Shown here: positions 20,070-26,139 of the stretch, piece by piece
Layout: every line of letters starts with the position of its first letter
Numbering within the stretch: the first letter of the stretch is position 1
NCBI GenBank assembly: GCA_004335835.1
Contig: RWJK01000711.1
Location: forward strand, 1-26,139
Direction of reading: 5' to 3'
Source: Scenedesmus sp. ARA3
Taxonomy: Eukaryota; Chlorophyta; Chlorophyceae; Sphaeropleales; Scenedesmaceae
DNA length: 26,139 nt
Program-made: the position numbers and the translations under genes
The notes under the pieces: generated by a model
Seen by the model: only the letters and a program-made list of their open reading frames with translations
Database searches by the model: none
Told to the model about the DNA's origin: nothing

Positions 20070-23000
20070 GTGCTGCTGACGGCGATGGCCTCACCTGGTG
20101 TCACTGCAATGCTCAGTGGCGCAGTGCTGGACAGACCTCCTGCCTCCTGCTCAGTCAGGCGCACAGTGCAGCTGGCATTGCCAAACATGTCAGGGCCTGG
20201 CGTGAAGCTGAGGTGGCCGTTTGTGTCCATGGCTGGCGCAACCGCAAACAGCGCAGCGTTGGCTGAGGAGCAGCTGATTGTGAAGGCAAGCGGCTGCACC
20301 TCTCCTGGGCCTGCGCTGATGTTGGTGGCCCAGGCGGCGCTGTACGCCCCAGATTCCTCCGCAACGGTGATGCGGGCGGGACCAACTGTAAAGCTGGGCG
20401 GGTCATTCACTGCATGGACAGATGTGCGGGCAGTGGCAGTGGCAATGCAAGGTTGGTTAGATCACCATCGTCTTGTCATGAGGTGTTATATGAAGATGCC
20501 AAGTGCTGTTAGCTCCTGCTGTATGCATATGCAGGCAACATAGCTGTCTCATTCGCAGCAGAGGGTGTTCCCTTACCTGGAGTAACAGTGATGGTCAATG
20601 ATCCAGTTGCAGAAAGCCCTCCCGCCATTTGCTCCGTCAGCACCACTGAGCAGCTTGTGTTGCCAGATGCATCAGCAGCTGGTGTGAAATTCAGGACGCC
20701 AGCCACTGACAGCCTTGGGACTACTGCAAACAGTGCAGGGCTGCTGCAGCTGACTGTGAATGTCAGTGGATCTGACTCCCCTGGGCCTGATGAGATGTTG
20801 GTGGCCCAGGCGGCGCTGTAGGCGCCAGAGTCCTCCGCAACAGTCACGATCGGGCCAGCTCTGAAGCTTGGAGGGTCGTTCACTGCAAGCAGCAAATGAA
20901 AAATCAAAACTTATTAGGAGCAGGAGCTAAAGTGCAGCAGCTGCAGACAATGGACATGCAGTCATGCGTGGGGGTACCTGCATCTGTAGCTGGGTACTAC
21001 ACTGCAGCTCTGCAGTAGATATGCAATCACAGGGGCAGCTGCTGAGGACACCACTGGGTGTAGCAGCGGAGGGTTGACTGCACCGCACAACTGATACATC
21101 AGCAGTCTCTCGCCTCGCCTCGTCCGTGGATTACTATGTGTCTTGTGGCGTGCCCAACAACCCAACCGGTGAGGCTCACCTGGTGTCACCACAACGGTAA
21201 ACTGCTCAGGTGCCGACTTGGCTCCCTCGCCGTCAACCAGCGTCACATTGCACACGCTGCTGCCAGTGGCACTGGCAGCAGGCGTGAAGCTGAGCACTCC
21301 TGCAGGGCTGAGCTGCGGCGCGGCGCTGAACAGCGCGGCGTTGCTGCATGCCACTGTGAAGCTGACAGTTTGATAAGCCTCATCAGGTCCTGCTGAGATG
21401 CTGCCGGCCCAGCTGCTGCTGTATGCGGCAGAGCTCTCATTGACAGTGATTGTGGCTGCACCTTTGATGAAGGTGGGTGCATCGTTCACTGCAGAAGTAG
21501 GCAGCAGGCCAACAAATAGCGGTGAGCCTGCATGTATTGCAACGTCTCTTGCAACATGTAGTCTGTAGTGCTGTTGTGTGTGTTTGTTCTTGCACAAAGC
21601 ACAACTGTAATCATTTGCCAGCAGTCATGTGATGCAGCTGGCTGTTGTTGCTGTCACAAAACGCACGGGTTTGTGCCTCACCTGGTGTCACCACAATGCT
21701 CAGTGGCGCAGAGACAGACAGGCCGCCAGGCATCTGCTCAGTCAGCGTCACTGTGCAGCTGGCATTGCCAAACTTGTTCGCCGCTGGAACGAATGTGAGG
21801 TGGCTTGAGGCATTCACTGCTGGAGCCACCGCAAACAGCGCAGCATTGGCTGAGGAGCAGTTGAGAGTGAATGCCAGTGGGTCTGACTCCCCTGGGCCTG
21901 ATGAGATGTTGGTGGCCCAGGCGGCGGTGTATGCTCCAGAGTCCTGAGCGACAGTCACAATTGGGCCGGCTGTGAAGGATGGTGGGTCGTTCACTGCATA
22001 GAGACACGGCAGTAAGAACAGTCACTAGTGGTGCAGCTGGCATGACGCAGTGTTCCATATTGTGTCGCATTGTGAGCTTGCTCACTGAACCACAACATGC
22101 TGTGGCTGTGCAACGGCTTCACCTAGGCATGATGTGGTGGACAAAGACTGCCAATACAGAGGCACAGAAGCAAATCTGCTTCATGTGTGTGCGCAGCCGG
22201 TTGCAAATAGCCATATGTGTTTGTGATTTATTAGCTCACCAGGTGTAAGAGTGATAGTCAGCTGCTCAGGTGCCGACTTGGCTCCCTGGCTGTCAACCAG
22301 CGTCACATTGCACACGCTGCTGCCAGAGGTACCGACAGCAGGCGTGAAGCTGAGCACTCCTGCAGGGCTGAGCTGCGGCGCCGCGCTGAACAGCGGCGCA
22401 TTGCTGCATGCCACTGTGAAGCTGACAGTTTGGCCTGTCTCTCCTGGTCCTGCTGAGATGCTGGTTGCCCAGGCAGCGCTGTAAGGGCCTGAGCTCTCTG
22501 CTACAGAGATGTTGCTGGTGCCCTTGATGAAAGATGGAGCGTCATTCACTGCACGACAAAGACAATCACGTTGGCAGGGCATGGTTGCTGCTGTTTGCTA
22601 GGGCTGAACACACGCGTTGGCTGCGCATAGACCAGACTGGCGCACTTGCTCAGCAAACGCACGAGATACCAGTAACAAAAAGAAGAATGCAAGTGAATGG
22701 TTAGACACGATGTCGTACAAATATTGCATGCAACTTGTACAGAGGCCCAACGCAGTCAGCCCTCACCTGGTGTCACCACAATGCTTAGTGGTGCAGATGC
22801 AGCCAAGCCGCCAGGCATCTGCTCAGTGAGCGTCACCATGCAGCTGGCATTGCCAAACATGTCAGGGCCTGGCGTGAAAGTGAGGCGGCCTTCTGCGTCC
22901 ATGGCTGGAGCGACCGCAAACAGGCTTGCCCCTGCTGCACTGCAGTTGACTGTGAATGCAAGCGGGTCTGACTCTCCTGGGCCTGAGGAGGTGTTGGTGG

Positions 23001-26000
23001 CCCAGGCGGCGCTGTAGGCACCAGAGTCCTCAGCAACAGTCACGACCGGGCCGGCTGTGAAGCTGGGAGGGTCGTTCACTGCCAGCAGCAACAATTGATG
23101 ATGCACAATTGGTTAAGGTGAATAAGGTGGCATCAAAATGCAGCTGCATGCGCCATGTTCAGTATGTGCAGAGCTGCAACAGTTCTAGGCATGGCAGCAG
23201 GCCTTCACTGCTGCTACTGCTGGCTTGCGTGGCAGACTGCTGTCAAGCAATACAGACACAACTCTGCGTGCTCCGGTTATCTTTGTCTTGACTGGTTCCA
23301 ACCGGACATTGGGCATCATTTCAAATCAAATCAAACCATCAACCCACCAGGTGTCACCACAACGGTCAATTGCTGGGGCGCTGAGGCTGCTCCCTCACTG
23401 TCAACCAGCGTCACATTGCACACGCTGCTGCCAGAGGTACCAACAGCAGGCGTGAAGCTGAGCACTCCTGCAGGGCTGAGCTGCGGCGCGGCGCTGAACA
23501 GCGCGGCGTTGCTGCATGCCACAGTGGACGTTACGGCCTGACCGGCCTCTCCTGGCCCTGCTGAGATGCTGGTTGCCCAGGCAGCGCTGTAAGGGCCTGA
23601 GCTTTCTGCTACAGAGACGTTGCTGGCTCCCTTGGCAAAAGAAGGGGCGTCATTCACTGCACGACGAAAACAAAGACACGCAGCTTAGACGGGCAGTGTT
23701 GAACGCTGTGGCGGAGATGCAGCAAGCTTTACACAAATGCCCTGGCCATGACTGAGCGCCAGAAGCTGAGGGTGGTGATTAAAAGTTCAGATACGTACAA
23801 AGCATACGCTGCAAGCTACGCTTCAATCCCTTTCGAAAGGTTGGCAGACTCACCTGGTGAAATCACGATGGCAAGTGGGGCAGATGCAGCCAAGCCTCCA
23901 GGCATCTGCTCAGTCAGCGTCACCGTGCAGCTGGCATTGCCAAACATGTCAGGGCCGGGTGTGAAAGTGAGGCGGCCTTCTGCGTCCATGGCTGGGGCAG
24001 CCGCAAACATGCTTGCCTCTGCTGCGCTGCAGTTGACAGTGAACTTCAGCGGGTCTGACTCTTCTGGGCCTGATGAGATGTTGGTGGCCCAGGCAGCGCT
24101 GTAGGTCCCGGAGTCCTCAGCAATTGTTATAACAGGTGTGCCAGCGTTGAAAGATGGAGCATGGTTTACTGCAGTGAGCAGGCACAGGCACAGCAAGTTT
24201 GATGAAGTGCCCGCAGCTGCTGTCAGGTAAGCAGCACTTCACTTACAGCATGTGCACCTCCAAACTTCTAGCGAGTGACAGGTACAGGCAGCAGCTGGTG
24301 ACATCTGAGTCAACATGTTTGCTGGCATGCAGCTGTCATATGCAGGTTGCCAGCTTGGCAGTCCCTGCCGTCAGGCTATAGTGTCATATGTCAAACAAAG
24401 CACCCACCTGGTGTCACCACAATGGTCAGCTGCTCAGGTGCCGACCTGGCTCCCTCGCTGTCAACCAGCGTCACATTGCACACGCTGCTGCCGAATGCGG
24501 CTGCAGCAGGCGTGAAGCTGAGCACGCCTGCAGGGCTGAGCTGCGGCGCTGCGCTGAACAGCGCAGCATTGCTGCAAGTAATGCTGAAGCTGACTGTTTG
24601 ATCTGTCTCTTGGGGTCCTTCTGAGATGTTAGTTGCCCAAGGGCCGCTGTAAGCATCTGCGTCTTCCAATACTGTGACTGTGCTGGCTCCTTTGACGAAG
24701 GATGGCGCGTCGTTCACTGCAGCACACCGAGTCAAAAGCAGCAAATGCCTTGGCCACTGTAGCAAGATATGTGTGTATGTAGTTCCACAGCATATCTCCG
24801 GAGCGAGCAACTCAAGCAGACCAAAAACAATGCGCTTCACAGTATCACTACATCGCATGCACTGCAGGTGTGTGTTATGTTGTAGATTACTGGCGCGTTG
24901 TTTGACAGCAAATCACTGATCATGCCTCACCTGGTGTCACCGCAATGCTCAGTGGCGCAGAGACAGACAGCCCGCCAGCCACCTGCTCAGTGAGCGTCAC
25001 ATTACAGCTGGCACTGCCAAACATGTTGGCAGCAGGTGTGAACTTGAGGCGGCCTGCTGTGTCGACTGCCGGGCCAGCAGCAAACAGCGCGGCTCTTGAC
25101 GCGCTGCAGTTGACTGTGAACGCCAAGGGCTGGTTTTCCCCTGGGCCTGCGCTGATGTTGGTGGCCCAGGCAGCGCTGTACGCGCCAGAGTCCTCGGCAA
25201 CGGCGACTGTCGTTGCGCCAGCCGTGAAGCTTGGAGGGTCGTTCACTGCCGCAGCAACCACGTAAGCGGGGATCGGTGTCAATGGAACCAAGCAATGTTG
25301 ATTTCAATGCAACGCATGCTAACTTGTATCAATAACTCTTATCAGAGGATAGTCAACTCTAATTCCTGGCAACATCTTAGATGTTATGAGCCACACCAAC
25401 TTTTGCGCTGTCCAGATGAGCATGGCCGCATCGCGCAGGTGGCCACATCATGCCTACTGTGTTTGCGCACTAGATCAACTACATGCTGTCACAGCCTGCT
25501 CACCTTCAGTCACCACGACAGTCAGGGGCCGTGTCACCGACAGGCCCCCAGCCCCCTCCTCGGTCAGCGTCACATTGCAGTTGCTGCTGCCAAACTGATC
25601 AGCCGCTGGAGTGAAAGAGAGCTCCCCAGATGCTGCTGATACAGCCGGCAGCTGCGAAAAGAGTGCAGCAGCTATTGCATCGCATGCGACACTGAATGTG
25701 ACGGTTTGTCCCACATCTGCGTCACTTGGGCCTGATGAGATGTCAGTTGCCCAGGTTGATTTGTGGAGGCCGGAAGATTCCAGGACTGTGACAACTGCAG
25801 GGCCTGGTGTGTACGTTGGGGCTTGGTTCACTGCGCAGCAAAGCAGCAGCGACAGCAATGCCGCAATAAATATAAGTGGTTGTGATATGGATCGTTGGCT
25901 TTGGATGCGAGCCAACCAGGCTTGAAGCTGCCTGCAAGCGTATCACTTAAATTACTACGTGTGTTACAAGCACTTCCACGCCAGTTGTATGGGTAAATAC

Positions 26001-26139
26001 CTCTGAATACCATTCAGATGTAGCGAGGGTTGTTTTGTACAGGTTCACCTCTGAATACGTACCTGCCGTAACCACAATGCTCAGCGCTGCTGTGGCCTTC
26101 AGCCCACCCTGGCCAGCCTCTGCCAGCGTCACGCTGCAG
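17613..26139 (-). CDS. Secreted adhesion-like protein: tandem cadherin-like repeats plus C-terminal C-type lectin domain (5' end outside window)
   Basis: Probably a secreted or wall-associated protein binding glycans and making protein contacts (inferred). Exons on the minus strand: 26063-26139 (partial), 25504-25830, 24931-25245, 24408-24716, 23854-24168, 23348-23656, 22767-23078, 22240-22548, 21682-21993, 21180-21488, 20577-20882, 20095-20409, 19354-19671, 18635-18970, 18078-18318, 17613-17829; about 1540 residues here. Each of the 13 complete repeat exons is 306-336 nt, in phase 1-1, and starts V-N-D-(P/A)-P-S-F or a close variant. Conserved marks include DSGAYS, WATNIS, LFS/LFA, TFTPA and a closing VTP. 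The last two exons form a C-type lectin domain: TWPEAATVC, WIGLND, the mannose-type EPN, GEDCVMM, KWRDWDC and YIC, then TAA. All four canonical lectin cysteines are present. The usual WND is WRD. No membrane segment or anchor follows. Confidence 0.9.
18598..18631 (-). repeat. CAG-rich triplet run just inside an intron donor
   Basis: The run begins within a few bases of the donor of the exon ending at 18635, on its intron side. A similar run lies at 18028-18053 in the intron between the two lectin exons, and another at 20036-20081. Confidence 0.8.
19067..19143. repeat. AGGC tetranucleotide microsatellite
   Basis: About 18 near-perfect GGCA units, interrupted once by GGAGCC at about 19125-19130, lie in the intron between the repeat exons at 18635-18970 and 19354-19671. 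Confidence 0.95.
19672..19717 (-). repeat. CTG run forming the acceptor of repeat exon 19354-19671
   Basis: On the minus strand the CTG run ends in CTGCAG exactly at the exon boundary, so the triplet tract itself supplies the 3' splice site context. Confidence 0.88.

Larger units (their letters stand above)
18635..26139 (-). repeat. Tandem exon array, one cadherin-like repeat per exon, A-B dimer organisation
   Basis: Type A exons (NDPPSF, AEDSGAYS, GESDPL, LTEQMPGGLS) start at 24931, 23854, 22767, 21682, 20577 and 20095. Type B exons (NDAPSF, GQTVSFTVAC, SAAPQLSPAGVLSFTPA, CNVTLVDSEGA) start at 24408, 23348, 22240, 21180 and, more diverged, 19354. A and B alternate, with an A-to-A or B-to-B step of about 1.06-1.11 kb. 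The exons at 25504 and 18635 are diverged end members. Confidence 0.88.

Noticed and set aside
18635..26139. CRISPR-like or satellite array
   Set aside because: The regular repeats are protein-coding exons of about 310 bp with splice sites and varied introns, not short direct repeats with spacers.

Overview
This is nuclear DNA from an intron-rich eukaryote, most likely a chlorophyte green alga (inferred). The clues are five genes with short GT-AG introns, pervasive CTG/CAG triplet tracts, a plant-type acyl-lipid thioesterase, and a secreted C-type lectin with cadherin-like repeats. No prokaryotic operon structure, rRNA, tRNA or CRISPR array is visible. I assembled every gene by hand from splice sites and reading-frame continuity. 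Four of the five models keep one uninterrupted frame through all their introns; the eIF5B fragment has a one-base break.

Layout: (1) 1-1013, + strand: 3' end of the translation initiation factor eIF5B gene. (2) 2592-4630, +: six-exon hotdog-fold acyl thioesterase of the plant ALT type, 195 aa, with a probable organellar transit peptide. (3) 6021-9770, -: five-exon, 774-aa protein rich in poly-Gln and poly-Ala, with a Walker-B-like segment near its end; unrecognised AAA-like protein. (4) 10442-15640, +: nine-exon, 464-aa PLP-dependent decarboxylase of the Orn/DAP/Arg type, divergent from gene 3 across 671 bp. (5) 17613-26139, -: 3' part of a large secreted adhesion-like gene, in which one exon encodes one cadherin-like repeat (13 complete and one partial), ending in a C-type lectin domain. 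The genes look functionally unrelated.

The most unusual signal is what I call exon echoes. In the eIF5B, AAA-like and decarboxylase genes, short duplicates (about 35-130 bp) of an exon edge plus its splice site lie in the neighbouring intron. I count about a dozen, several with stops or frame damage. In the adhesion gene the same tendency appears as whole in-frame exon duplication, with an alternating A-B two-exon unit of about 1.08 kb. CTG triplet runs also sit directly before several 3' splice sites, where a polypyrimidine tract would be expected.
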